A DNA stretch of 64,000 bases from Schistocephalus solidus (lineage: Eukaryota; Platyhelminthes; Cestoda; Diphyllobothriidea; Diphyllobothriidae), in contig WEDG01005619.1 in assembly GCA_017591395.1 (NCBI GenBank), forward strand, positions 248,001 through 312,000, written 5' to 3'. The notes under the pieces were generated by a model. The model worked only from the letters and a program-made list of their open reading frames with translations, made no database searches and was not told the DNA's origin. This document shows positions 24,116 to 36,572 of the stretch, piece by piece. Made by a program: the position numbers and the translations under genes. Position 1 is the stretch's first letter; each line of letters starts with the position of its first letter.

Positions 24116-24251
24116 CCCAAGTTGACTTCCTGAATATTTGAAAAAAGTTTCACTGAAAGCTGACGTCTTGCGTTTAAAAATGAAAGGTCGGTCGGAATTT
24201 CCCTTTTCTTGTTACAAAGTTAGGCGTGGGATGTTAATGGGCACTTTTTGA

Positions 24252-24596
24252 AATGTGGCAGACTCGAAGAACCACCGTCATAGGCTTTTTTCTGATGAGT
24301 TGCACGGCCTTTGCAGTAAATTCTTCTTAAAGTGTGGGGACCCAGAAACCCCGACACGCAAGTCAGGTGGCATGTACGAGTTTACAGGCTATCAGAACCG
24401 CTTTCGACAGGGAAGATAACGGAAATACGGTCTAAGTGTAAACACTGAACTACAGATCAAGCCCACACTTGTACAAGCGCCCGATGTCCTTAAGGACTAC
24501 GTGGATTCTTATTGCGATAAGGAGCGTGTTAAGCTTTTCGATTACCAAAACAGGAAAATGACTATTGAGCAGCAGCTTATCATGTTGGAAACTTAA
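24252..24596 (+). pseudogene. Unrecognised coding-like stretch with one internal stop
   Basis: One frame runs from just after a TGA at about 24249 to TAA at 24594..24596. It is broken only by TAA at 24417..24419. Its 113 codons look protein-like on both sides of the stop: HGLCSKFFLKCGDPETPTRK and MYEFTGYQNRFRQGR before it, VLKDYVDSYCDKERVKLFDY and MTIEQQLIMLET after it. No intron boundaries fit neatly. It begins about 140 bp after a PLE 3' unit, so it may be part of an unknown element or a decayed host-derived copy. I do not recognise the family. Confidence 0.35.
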
Positions 24597-27500
24597 ATCT
24601 TTTCTACTATCAAAGGAGACAGTACTGTCAATTCTATTGCAGGATTTTGAATCTGCACATCATAAGCTAACACTAAAACAGACGTTAAAAGCCATAAAAA
24701 CCCATAAATACTGCATTTTCTGCCATATTATCCTCCACCATTCTTTGCCACTAGTGTCTGAATTGCAAATAAGTTTGCGCTGACCAAAAACCCAAAGAGC
24801 TTTTTAGGAAAACGGTGACTGTGAATACATTTGTGTCCATTTTCATCTGAGTTCACCTAATCGCGGTAAAATGCATAGGTAAACAATCGTACACAACAGC
24901 TGACAAATTCGCAGGCTGTCGCAGTGTTACCGTGCACTCTGGTCCGAAATAGGACCGGTCGGATGTCTCCATAACCCAGAAGTTAACCACCTTTCAACAC
25001 AAAAGATTAAAACAACCTAATAAAGACGGATATCACAAATTTTGACGGTCAAAATATCGTGAAGGCTTGTAAATCCAACAACAAGTCACCAGAAATTCCT
25101 AATTTAGCTTATGATAAAGACATAGGTTGGGATGTGAATAATCGAGGATAGAAAATAGGTCAGAAATCGCTATTTTACCTCCCTTAGTCATTTATGGTAT
25201 TCATTTTATCAAATGGAATCATCATTATTATCTGCAGGATGCTCAGCCTCTCCATTTAGGCAAAAGGACATTCTGATGTTATTTAACTACGACCACATCA
25301 GCACATTTTGAGTTTTCAAAAATCTCGATTTGAGTTCAGCTTGCTGTTCAATTTCTGCGAATATGAATTTGAAACCTCTAGGTTTCTAAATACAGAGGAA
25401 TTTGACATGAATAGTCGAAACGTTTGAATTACGTAAACAATCTGTGTTTGAAATTCATTATGAAAATGTTTAGTATTAATTATACTCAAATCGGAATGTG
25501 GAGTCATGCATAGAAAGTTCTCAGTCATAACATAATAAAAACTCAAACAAACATATGATCTCCTGTCAGGATGTCAAGGATTTAACTTTACACTTCAAGA
25601 ACCAGAAGCACAAATTATATCAGAAAGATTTGCGAAAAAATTTCTTACATAAAGGCTCCCAGTATCGTGAAGCCCACTATCGAATACACACGTTAGAGAA
25701 AAAGGGTTAAGGCGTTAGATCCCATCTGTCATTGTTGTGTTCTGAATATTGTAAGAAAATAAGTTGAGAACGTGAACGCCAGTGCTTTTCACACCTTTAT
25801 TAACCTATAAATGTAACCATTCAGGTAGAACGCTGAACGTAGAGTTCTTTTACCATGCATACTAATTCTATCGATTTTATTACTCATCGAGTTGAACTCC
25901 TAAATGCAATCCAAGGATTTTTTCAAAAATTAACCATCTTGACACAATCCTACCACTGTGTGTATCTTAGGAAGTCAAGAGGGTTTGGTTTTCATACGGG
26001 CTCTGAAGTTTCCTAGAGTATGAAAAGGAAATCGTATTTCGTGTTCTCACAGTTGAGGGCTTGATACAGCAGTAAACATAATGCAATTTGGTGGGGAATA
26101 TCAACGCCACCGAACTATGACGGTGTCCCTTCTGCACCGAAAATACACCTCAAAAACACCGACTTATCGGCACAGCAACCTTTGGACTCCTACTAGAATT
26201 GCCGCGTCAGCGTTAATTTGTAGTGCCTTCTATACAGCCTCTGTGCACAGGCATAACATGGGCAAAGTCCTCCACCGTACTTAGCCTAGCGGTGAAGCAT
26301 AACCCATCAGTGTCTGTAAAAAAGGCCACTTTTATTTTGTCAATCGTGCGCTTCAATTGAAGAAACATTTTCTTTATTACTTATATAGATTGCGATGCGA
26401 ACGGACGTGTGTGAGGCATTTGCAGCGAGATATCTACTAGTTATCACATTGGAACGTATGGCAAGGGAACCTTTCATATGGAGGTACCTATTAAAGTTCT
26501 CAACCTTTTTGTGTTTGCTTGCACTACACCGTCAGCGCAAATTCTAGGAAGTAGGAACAACTAAACGTCTGTCCGTGACTCGAGAACATCCTTCATCCCT
26601 ACCAGTCGGGCATATTCCAACTTCTTTGTTGTTTATCCCTTGCCATTGCATCCAGATAGGCACCTATGGACAAAACAACGGTAAAGTGGCAATCACTCAG
26701 TCAAAAACTGCCTGAATCGCCCCAACGGCAGTTGACACAACCCAGCATTCCATGCAGGCTAACCACCCAGCGTCGTTCCGAGTCGCACGGCAGCAGCACT
26801 AGACGGAGTGAAGGATTAAATATGGAAGGGAACTGACAATTTCGAAGCACGGTACGTTTTTATATATTGTTATCGGCAAGTTTGACAAAGTGCAGTATTT
26901 TAGTCGAAATATGCAAAACAATCTTGGCTCTTCGAGTAGCATGACGAAAAGCAGCCTTACTGCAGCATGCGTTAAGGCATACTTTGAATAATTTACTTGA
27001 AAAAATGGAGTAGTGAAAAGCGTTTTGTCAGAAGTTTCTTTGGTCATCTTTTTGCGAGTGCAACCCTGGGATATTTCCATACGTGAACTACTGTGAAAAT
27101 TGTCCCATGAAATCGAATACATATACGACACGTACAGATCTCTCTCCTGCTCATACGAACAGATGGTCGAATTGACAGAATCGTTACTTTTGACCTATAA
27201 ATTGACCCAAAACTCACTTGGTCGATGTGAGAGACACAGATAAAAACCGGACCTGAGTTCAAACCTCGTGTGTGAGCCACTGTAGTTGGCGTTTTGTTTG
27301 CAGATGCTGGATGATAAATCCACTCTGGCCATTCCAATGTCGAAAATATTTGCTGCTAAACTCTTCTCGAGGATTAATTTTTATGCGCGTTAGTTGGTGC
27401 GCACTCTACTGAAAAATAACCTTTACTTTCTCTGAGTTAATAGGGCTACCCAAACAGACTCATTTAGGTAGAGCTACACAGGAAGAGATAGCAATCAAAC

Positions 27501-28559
27501 ACCCTCATACAATATTTAACTGGAAATTTTAATAGTTTCAGCGGTCGCAATAAGATCCCTCCTATGGCAAAAGACCCTCTTATAAATTATCTAAAGGTGG
27601 TTTTCTTCAAATAACTGGAAAAGGTGGTTTGAAATATACTTCATTTGTGCTCGTCTGTGGCTAGCAAAGTTTTCAGCCATCCTAATATTTTTTTAATATT
27701 ATACATCTTCAAAGACGTCTGATTTTGGCCAGCTGGGCCGTGAATTACAGCTTTCATAAGTTTTGACCAGGTACCCTCTGTACTTCGAAAAATGATAAGC
27801 TTCATATAAAGCCAGCATAATAAATGGATGGTACCACATTGAAATGAGTGATAGCTAAGGTCGAACTTGATAGGTTCATCGGCAAAATGACAGAGAGTTT
27901 ACAGGAAATCTTTAAGAAAGCGGAGGCACAGCGACTACCAAAAATGCCATCAGCGTAGAATATTTGTTCATATCCAAATTTCCCTTTAATACTTGTGCCC
28001 TGTAAGAGAGGAATTCTGAAAAGGTAAGACGCCCATGGATCATGCGTTAGCTAAAAACCTCAGCTAAAAATCGTCCGTCACACCTTATAATTTTAGGTAA
28101 ATCCATGCTGTCAAATTTAGGAAAATTTTGATATCGGATTTAGTGCTGATTACTTTATCTGTTGCAGACATGCAGCATCTGTGTACGAAATGCTTTCATC
28201 CTCTCGTATATTATGCCTTCGGACCCTACCTAAATAACGGTATTCATATTTTTGGCTAGGAAAGGTCAAGTTAAGATTTCAAGCTGATAAAAAGCGCTGC
28301 TGAGCAAAATAATTATAATAAAACCTCTCGAGACTTTCCGTCAACGGTGCCAGTTGAAGGTTAGTGTGGAAATCAAATGGAGAGAGGTATACTGTCCAAT
28401 TTTAAAGGACTTATGGACAAAGTTCTACTCGACGGTCCGAATTGTCTATTCGGTTACTCACTATACCCTCAGGCAGCAGACATTAATTCCTAATTTTTAA
28501 GGTAGTGATGCATTTCATTTCCAATTCTAAGCCATAACTGTCCCTGCTTTTATACAGGC

Positions 28560-28830
28560 CTGACAGGAAAAAGATTCGTCTCGCGGATACTCGAGCTCAA
28601 ACAGGCCATTCCGTGGGATGATATACTCTTTCAAATCCCTAATCACACGATGGAAGAAGGCCATGAGCTCGACCTCACGAGGATGCCGATACTGGCGCGA
28701 GCCGACAGAAAGAACTTACATAAACTGTGGCAGGCGTGGGTGGCTGACACCGAATCCATTAACGCCCCCGGCTATGACACTCTACGTCCACGCAGCCAGA
28801 AGTTGCTGCCTACTCCAGGCCAAAAATGCA
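28560..28830 (+). pseudogene. PLE GIY-YIG endonuclease tail (PLE2-type) relic
   Basis: Reading from about 28562: LTGKRFVSRILELKQAIPWD, then MEEGHELDLTRMPILARADR and a QAWVADTESIN segment. In PLE2 at 42.4 kb the equivalent order is VGETGR, ARGDNRVRRELLKSWF and SINKRNDLP. So this is the C-terminal half of the GIY-YIG domain plus tail of a related family. The catalytic Tyr part is missing at the 5' side, where a pyrimidine-rich stretch ending tatacag directly precedes the homology. Downstream, tgttccagtgatcg (near 29.02 kb) also occurs after PLE2 (near 42.9 kb), consistent with a shared 3' UTR. No reverse transcriptase is present. Confidence 0.6.
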
Positions 28831-30204
28831 CACAATCACTACGCCATGATACCATTGTGAGCTGGGCGGCACAACCCCAACATAGTTACGAACACTACCT
28901 CTCTCTCCTTTTCAACCCGCTCGTATGGTTCGAATACAAAAATATTTATTTTTTGTGGCACTCACAGTCTGATGGGGAGCTTCTATACTAGTTAAACAGT
29001 TTATATTAATGAATCTACTGTTCCAGTGATCGCACCTTCAACTTTGAAGTTTTTAATTGTGTGCTAGTTGCCTACTTTAGTCACTAACCCCCATGTTTAA
29101 CAATCCTACCTGTAGTGTTTTAAACCTATCGAACGTTATGAAATTGACAACATATCGTTTGCATACAGGGATGACGCTTTGGGACACGAGAAGAAAATGC
29201 AATGGCCCTTTCACTGCAATTACTGGATGCTTTTCACTCAAAACGCCGCGGAAGTGACAGCTGACAGGCAAACGCACTCGCTTTTTTGAGTTACGAGAAA
29301 TAAGGCGGGGAAGACCTGACCAGTAGATATGCGTGCATATCAGGACTTTCAAAACTAACACAGGAGAAAGTTTCAGTCGAATACCGAAGGAGAATACAGA
29401 CTGGAAGACCTACTCTATCCAAATTTAATTCACTTACCCGAACGCTCGACTAGCCCAGGCGTGAGGAAATGCTATACATGATGCGGAATGGTTAGATCCG
29501 TAACATAATCAGGGGTTAGGTTCCGTGTTAGATAGTGTGCGGTGGCAATGACTAAAACCCACAATCAGAAGACAATGCATGCGTCAAGCAGGCGTGCGTG
29601 AGATCATCCGGTGACGTAGAGGAGACAAATGAAACACTTGCCCTCTTGAGTTCAGCTCACGTAGCTCGGAACGCATGATTTAAAGTGTAAACTGAACCAT
29701 TGCATGCGGATTCACATTTCTGTTTGCCTGAACATTGGTTTCGTGTATGGCTGGCTTACTATGATTGGTGGAGTAAAAATGACCATTATAGGCCATTCCA
29801 TTCCCCCGATAGTTAAAATAAACTCATGGCCGAGAAAAAAACAGCAGATTGATATTCAGCTGTCTGTTCAAGGTATATTTAGTCAAAATGTTTGATCCTA
29901 AAATCATGAGCCGTTGTCCTATCAGTTGTGATTGGGAGCAGCAGATGGCATAAAATGCTCATGCGCAGATCTGGCTGAACACAGCCAACACGCTGAGGAT
30001 AACCTTTCTAGTCTCTAGCATCTTTTTGGTATTCCTTTTGCATCACTGCCTGTTAATACGCAACAGATTTAAACCAGAGCGTCTTGGCAACTCTAACAAG
30101 CGCCTTGTGTAATTAAACTTGGTTGACAAACATCTCCATCCTGTCCCGTCATTTCTTTTGTAACTCTTAAAAATGTTTAAACATGAACTGATTTTTGAAG
30201 AAAG

Positions 30205-30277
30205 GGTACGAACAAAGACAAGGGAGATCATGATAATAATTTCTAGCCTATGGGACGTGATCAGCCAGCCATACACC
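30205..30277 (-). mobile_element. SINE-like repeat, 3' body fragment on the minus strand
   Basis: On the minus strand this reads gtatggctggctgatcacg, then cccttgtctttgttcgtacc, matching the body of the 21021..21240 unit (gtatggctggctta, cttttgtctttgtcagta). The RNA polymerase III head is not recognisable. A short plus-strand match to the same block lies at 29745..29760. Confidence 0.4.
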
Positions 30278-30475
30278 TTTCAAGTTAGGGAGACCTTAAA
30301 TGCTAATGAAGGACAATTTTGTCATTGAACAGTGACTAAAAAGAAGAAAAAAACAGTTTCTTTAGGCTGGTTGGTGAACCACCCTTGCAGGATAAAATTG
30401 CAGGATAAAAATTGTTAATGGGCCCATATCGTGTCTACCATTTATTTAAACGTAGAAAAATGTTTTATTTCTTAC

Positions 30476-30571
30476 CTTGACAGTCTCGGGAAATTCCAAA
30501 GAATTGGAGAGCATCAATAATCGAGCTTTCTGATCCATCAGTTGTTTGGCATTTTCGCTTTCAGACAGGAG
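30476..30571 (-). CDS. Ephexin-type RhoGEF, exon 4 (DH-PH linker)
   Basis: A 96-bp exon encoding exactly 32 residues in phase 0 on both sides: LLSESENAKQ, then a KARLLMLSNSLEF segment, ending PETVK. It sits between a textbook acceptor (ttttgtgtttgcag) and donor (AAG/gtaaga). Only one frame lacks stops, and it is the one fixed by exon 3. The residues align with the helix linking DH to PH in ephexins, where a conserved Glu-Phe pair (MEF in mammals, LEF here) precedes the PH domain. No recognisable gap remains between exons 3, 4 and 5. The exon is too short to be found as an open reading frame and was identified by its splice sites. Confidence 0.85.
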
Positions 30572-33500
30572 CTGCAAACACAAAAATCAGGCTTAATCAC
30601 TCACAGTTATCGTAAATTCCTTTGACGGAATTACCACTTTTGAAATATAGCGATTTGTTGAATTCAAAAACAAAACAGAAAGGGCCTGTCTTTGGCACAG
30701 CCAATGTTTTACGTCTTCGCAGCCGTATTTATAGAACCGAATTCAAATTTTGTTGTTCCAGCGGTCAAACATTCTTAGCGCTATCGTCATTGCCAATGCA
30801 ATAAGAACAAAACGACATTTTCGCAGACCATACTATTAGAAATCACCCATCCAGAGACATTCTTATCAATAGCTACATCAAACGATTTCTAAGAAATTTT
30901 GAGAGAAAGAAAAAAATAGTTTGACCATTTAATGGCCTAAAATCTGTTGGTAGTACGAAGATTAAAAACAGATTACATAATTTATGGAAGTGCCGAACCT
31001 AGATAGTCAAAAAAGCCTAAACCATTTTATATTTAAAGTATTTTGAAGTCTTAGAGCCAATGCTAATTTAATCCTTATATTGATGCTGACACTATCAAAT
31101 ATTTCATCAAGCTTAGTTTATCTGAATGACACAACTCAGGAAATGCTAAAACCCAACCAAATAGCTATAAAATGGGTCTTATGAGGTTTTTGTGAAGTAC
31201 CAGTTCTTTAAAAATAAATTTTATTAAATATGAGAAAATTTTCAAAGTTAAAACCGAGATTTCCGTTTGGTCAGGCAGTTTCCCCTGTTGCTGAGCGTTG
31301 CAGGCTCAAACCGCATGCCTGATCACCCTTTGATATGAAGGTGTAATAATACAAGCGGTAGTCACTTACACTTAATGCCTCCTAGGGTTTAAAAGTAGAA
31401 TTTAACATCTATTAAAGTTAAGCCAGATCACGCAGGAAAAATTATTCTTTTTCTTAAAACCAAGATTGAGGTTAGCTTTAAAATGCTGAATTGCAAATGA
31501 GTGGTGTTGTGCACTATAAGAAGCACTATTAATTCTTGTTAACGGCAAAATTTTTGCCTCTCAAGCTTTTAAAAATTACTTGGACAGCGTCTGTTGGCTA
31601 CGACAGAAGCGGCTGCAGTCAGGCGCCGCAATTACAGTGACCGAAAGCCACAAATTCAGCCACCCGCAACTAATTACCTGTCCCGGCGGCCGCCATTCCT
31701 CTGACGATGATCAGCAAACGGACCACAAGTTTGTTTCTTTCCACCACCCTCCCTCGCCCTGACAACCATACGATGTTTTCCACTTACCCGCATATTTACT
31801 TAGTTAAACAATGATATAAATGTAAAGGCCTGACGAGAATTTATCGAGAGCTGACGTATGCTCGCAAAATTGTCATTTGACTTTTTCAAAGGAAATTTTG
31901 TACCCCCAATATTGCAAAGAGCAAGCAAATTTATGAAAATTTCCGCCACATGCTCTCACACTTCTCCATTATGACAAGAAATAAAGTTGTCTGATAACCT
32001 TTTTCCCATCATAGTTGAAAAGTTGCGCAAGTTAGCATATAAAGACCGTCGCTTAGGAGGTTGTCAGAACTTTTACTGTTAAGAAAGTTGCTCTGCGGTG
32101 ACTTCTTATGGATGCATTCGTGATTTCGAATAAGCGGGAGGAAGTAAAACGTTCTATGAGAAAGCAAAGCAAAGAATGTACTCACTAAATACAAGGCGGG
32201 TCACAGGGCAAATTCTTCAATGTTATCACTTAGCATTCTTTGGAGAGAATTCATGAATTTGGTCATCACCAAATCACTTAAAGTATGAAATGGATTGGGT
32301 AACAGTTTTATATGACAAGACAGGTAAATCAGTAACCGGTCTTCATTCGGCAAGGTTAACTATTTTTTAATGTCTCAATTTTAGAAAAGCTTACAACAGC
32401 GGTCTAAGTGATTATATGTAGGGAGTTCCATGGAACCCTGCTGTACTGATTACAGGTTCCGGAATTGTCTTCCTTTAAGAATTTTAATGCTAAACATATT
32501 TTGTGAGGAGGCAATTTATCGGTCCGTAGAAAACGTTATAAACCACCTGGGTTGTTCAGGATGCTTCCTGCACAATGGCCTTTACAAAACCTGAATAGCC
32601 ACAATGGATTGCAGGATATTTTTCCTGTTAACCGCTACATAGAGTTAGTTGTCAATAAAGGCTTGCGAAAGCTGCCTTTTTAGACCGCAGTCAGTCCCTT
32701 CGCACACGTTCTCCTAACTAGTTTCCATTTCCCCCTAACGTTTAAACCTAAAGAACACTAAGATTACTTTCACAGGCATGAAAATAAATTGGCGCAGCGT
32801 ATAAAGAGGTTTACTATGCAGTGAGAAATTTAGCTTTGGCTTAATATTTACGTAAACAATTCCACTGAAAATACTTTGAATGTGTTCATGTCTGAGAGAC
32901 TTGCTAGTTTATTACCTGCAAAAGGACAGTCAACAAAGTGCCGGTATATAATGCAGGTTTTTCCCATTTGCTGGTTTTCGGTAAAATTAAATTATTAGCT
33001 GAGCTGCTTTATAAGGATTTCTAAACAGAATTTGCCCTCATTTGAAAATCTTTCGCTTTTTAATGCTAGGAAACACGGGTTAGGTAAAATAGGTGGGAGT
33101 TTCTTGGTAAATTGAGCCCATTGCGACAGTTATATAATTTAACTAACCTCTGAAAAATCACTTCTCTTCATTGCACAGGATCTGAAAATCGCATTCTGTT
33201 CATTGTTATATAGTCATCACAGGTGACACGAAGAATCGAACTTTAATTTAAAATTTATTGTAGCTATTTTAATCTCTTTCCTTTTAAACAGTGGCACCGT
33301 TTGAGGACATAGGTCTGTGCTTCTTCGGCAACCAACCAATTAACAACCTTAATAGACCTTGCGTCAATATTGTATTATTTCGTATACCCTATGACTTATT
33401 TCGTTGACGTTTAAGTAACTTATTTAAATTTTTTAATTAGATTTCGCTTTTTAAATATAGAAACAATGTTTTTACTGAGTCGACTTAACTTCATTTTGAA

Positions 33501-33754
33501 GATGAAACCAAAGTGGTGAACATATATTCGTAGACATTGACCTCCAATACATAGGTAAGGAGAAAAGCTATATTTATTCTGATGGTCATTCGAAGAGACC
33601 GAAGGTAAAAACAAATCGTACTGTTACTGTATTTGGATGCATACATCTCAAGTCTTCGTGGGCTCATATTTCCGACTTCAAAGGCGTTTTGTAGGGATTT
33701 GATTTCCAATAAATATTTTCCAATAGCACTTGATATTGCACACAGCATACTTAC
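30572..33754 (-). other. Intron 3 of the RhoGEF gene (3.2 kb)
   Basis: AT-rich intron. Apart from the weak PLE 3' unit near 31.8 kb, preceded by a GC-richer 150 bp (31590..31760), nothing is recognised. The open frame continuing from exon 3 into this intron on the minus strand (33491..33754) loses family similarity immediately after the donor. Confidence 0.7.
31755..31880 (+). repeat. PLE 3'-terminal unit, copy D (weak)
   Basis: Its end, aaggcctgacgagaatttat then cgagagctgacgtatgctcgc, parallels the end of copy A (aaggcctgatgagaaataat, then cgaaagcgtacgttcgcc). The upstream part is too diverged to align with confidence. Confidence 0.4.
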
Positions 33755-34046
33755 GCGTTTCAGCTCTCTCAAGGCAATTTCGACAGATTCCTGTTGCTCC
33801 TTAGTTATGCGTAGTTGTGGCCTTGCCGTGTTGGAGCCAGATACCATTGTATCTGTAGAACCAGTCCCCTGAGATCCTTCAGCATCCCGCAGGACGCAAT
33901 GCTGCAACTTCTGAATGACTTCAACTAGGAGCTTCAGTCGTGTGAGGCGTTGCATAGGCAGGGCAAGGAAGGAGTCTAGATGGTTTTTGCCAACATCCGA
34001 ATGCGCGTGCAGGCGGGCAAGCACCTTTTGGAAGTCCTCTCTTTGA
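33755..34046 (-). CDS. Ephexin-type RhoGEF, exon 3 (conserved DH core)
   Basis: This 292-bp exon carries the diagnostic DH segment: LDSFLALPMQRLTRLKLLVE corresponds to the F-L-P-QR-TR-LLL core that contacts the GTPase. The order is QREDFQKVLARL, the core motif, IQKLQ, about 30 Gly/Ser/Thr-rich residues, then EQQESVEIALRELKR, the last long DH helix. The acceptor is gcgcag before 34046 (phase 2). The donor is CGC/gtaagtatg at 33755/33754, a strong consensus in phase 0. Open frame continues past this donor to about 33491, but the protein there no longer resembles the family. Exon 4 resumes the homology exactly where it breaks off, so the gtaagt donor is preferred. Retention of the following sequence as an alternative end is possible but unsupported. 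Confidence 0.9.
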
Positions 34047-36197
34047 CTGCGCGCAGAGATGAAAATCATAGAAGGGAGGCCCCCATAGTGAAAATGGCAA
34101 GGCGCAGTTTATAATAGTAAGCCTCTATAATGAGATTTACATCCAGGTCTTTTCTACTCCTGTATGTTCTATCTATTGCATAAAATTCTTCCAACGGGTA
34201 AATGATGATTGTGTGTCATCCTCCTGTCACTAAGATGTTTGACAGAATTAGAAAATTCTTGAAGACACAAAGACAGGATTCAGGGGATTTGCTACAGGTG
34301 TAGAGCGTAGCATCCCCGAGTAGAAATTCTTGCAGTGACTTCGTGACAGCCTTAAGTATTATACAAGCGCGCACTAAATTATTGAGCTCAACTGGGACCT
34401 TCTGACATTTTATAAGTGGATGTTGCTGGAATCCCAATATTTTGGATTTGTCCTCTGCAATGAACGTAGTCTCACATGTTATTAGTAAGCACGTAAATGG
34501 TGGAGGAAAGATGAGGGCCGAGAAAGGATAGAAAGCGTACTGGGGCAGCATCGTCATGGCTTTTGGATGATTACATGTAGTGCTCCGGATCACATTGAAG
34601 GAACGAAGTAAGTGCTCCCCGATCTTATTGTATAGTAAATCCAGGTCGATTGTGTGCCAACTAGGTGAGTGTGACCCGCGTAGAGGGTCTGTTCAGTTTT
34701 TTAAACTCTGCCTTGACATCGGGCTCAGGTTGGTGAGAACAAAGAGGGCATGCAAGATGCAAACAGCAGTTTTAATCACTATACACCATCACTGCGCCCG
34801 CGATCATGTGATAAACATGGTTGGCATCGTCAGGAATGACGGTCGATCTGCTGTACAGCAAGTAATGCGGATAACGGAAAGTTAGTGCTGTAAGAGCTAA
34901 GGCGTAGGAATGACTTAAAATCCTCATTGCTTCTTCCTGATTGAATAATTTTTTCTTATTGACGGGGTAACCTTAAAAAAGATTCGAAACGACTGAAAAT
35001 ATAACAAATGCAAGTGGTTGAATAAAAAGATAACTCCTTGTGTCTGAAGCACAATGTCCTAAATAAACATGATTCCTTGGACAAGGCCGCAGAGGAAAAC
35101 CATGTCTGTTGGTGGGCTCAGAGAATATAAGCATCTACGACTTGCTTATATTCAGATATATTGTTATCGTTTTCCTCGTTTAAGGCACGATTTGCGCGTC
35201 TCTGTTTGTATATGCGAGTCACGTCTTGTGTCATGATCAGTAACTGTTGTGGTGGCACCCAACAATATTGTGAGGCAATACAGTTTTGCATGACATGTTA
35301 GGTAAACGAAAGTGATTCCATGATAGGTTTAATGGTCTTCGTCTTTTGCGTACTGTTTTTAGACATATGCGCTTGTTAACCTCTTACTGCCACTCAGTTT
35401 GACGGTTATTCAGATTTTAAAGTGGTAAAATTTGTGGAATGAAAAGCTGATACGCGAAAAATAACTTATTGTTCTATCATATAATTTTTAGATAGAACGG
35501 AAAACACGGCACTTCAGGTCAGTATGGGCTAATTTTTATGGCAGCAGACCATAATTTACCACCTACATTTTTATTTCTCAGTTCAGTTAAGGAAATACCT
35601 AACATTGGTATGACATACAGTTCGTTCACTGCGGATTGAAAACTGCGGTCAGATAAAAACTTCAAATGCCGCTTCCTAACAAGACTAATAAAAAAGAATG
35701 AAGGTTAATGCTCCGATTTGATGCTTGGGATATGCGGTAAGAGCATCAACCTTTACTGCGCAATAACCAGTCAACGTGTATTTACCCAGCTAACCGAACC
35801 GTTATGTATCCTCAAGGACCTTTTTGTTATGTCGTAGGTGGTTGCTAAAAACGACATATATTACTGTGTTTTGCAAAGAAATGATGCAGAATGAATGAAG
35901 AACGCTAGCACAGAACTTACATAAGCTATCTGATTGACTTCACGCATGTGCTTTTGATCAACGAAACCCACTCTGTATTCAGGAATTGGTTTGGATCTTT
36001 ATTTTCCAACTTTTCTAATTTAGATAGCAAACCATAAGAAAAAAGTTGTATTTTTTTAAAAAAATTGGTCAGATGTTTTCCAAAAATTACCAAATTATTT
36101 CTTTTCGAGTGGTTCATTAGAGGACAGACAGCGGTGCAATCCCGAAGTATCCTCTTAATTACACCCCAACCATTAGCCGCACGGTAAACTTGGCTGA

Positions 36198-36572
36198 CTT
36201 GGAAGTGAGTTAGAAACAAAGTGCCATTTACACACACATTTCAAGTGGCGCAAACTGACAGGCTGGCATGTGCAACAAAAACACCATCTGCCTGATGAGG
36301 TGGTTGAGGTCTTCCAGAAGGCTCGGCTGAACTTAGGTCGTAAATACGGGACAAACAAATACCCCTCAAAGAAGCTGTTGTCGAAGTTGAGGCGAAAGGG
36401 TGACATTAGTGTTACAACACTTGACCATGTCAAAAACAAAGTGGCATTGGAATTTGCTGATCATTTGGGCAAATGCCCTGGACATTATGGCGGAGACATG
36501 ACGATCGAACAAGCAAATGTTCACTGCAGCCTAACCGTGTATTTAAAAGGTCATTTTTTTAAGTTATGTTGA
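36198..36572 (+). other. Unrecognised coding-like open frame, antisense in intron 2
   Basis: The frame is open from 36198 to 36572, just over 120 codons, with no natural ATG start (GTG at 36270; a CAAG/TGG junction near 36245 could be an acceptor). The predicted protein is basic and regular: FKWRKLTGWHVQQKHHLPDE, EVVEVFQKARLNLGRKYG, SKKLLSKLRRKGDIS, DHVKNKVALEFADHLGK, PGHYGGDMTIEQ. Codon choice looks coding, and the residues after MTIEQ look less so. It could be an exon of a nested plus-strand gene, a processed pseudogene or part of an unknown mobile element. I do not recognise the family. Confidence 0.4.

Larger units (their letters stand above)
15912..30475 (-). other. Intron 4 of the RhoGEF gene (14.6 kb)
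   Basis: It contains PLE4 (16763..17224), a telomere-like tract (19018..19235), the GC-richer repeat cluster 20.6-23.6 kb, a PLE 3' unit (23870..24115), an orphan coding-like stretch (24252..24596), a PLE2-type endonuclease tail (28560..28830) and a SINE-like tail (30205..30277). In 17.5-19.0, 24.7-28.5 and 28.9-30.2 kb I see nothing beyond AT-rich DNA and short open frames. Confidence 0.7.
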
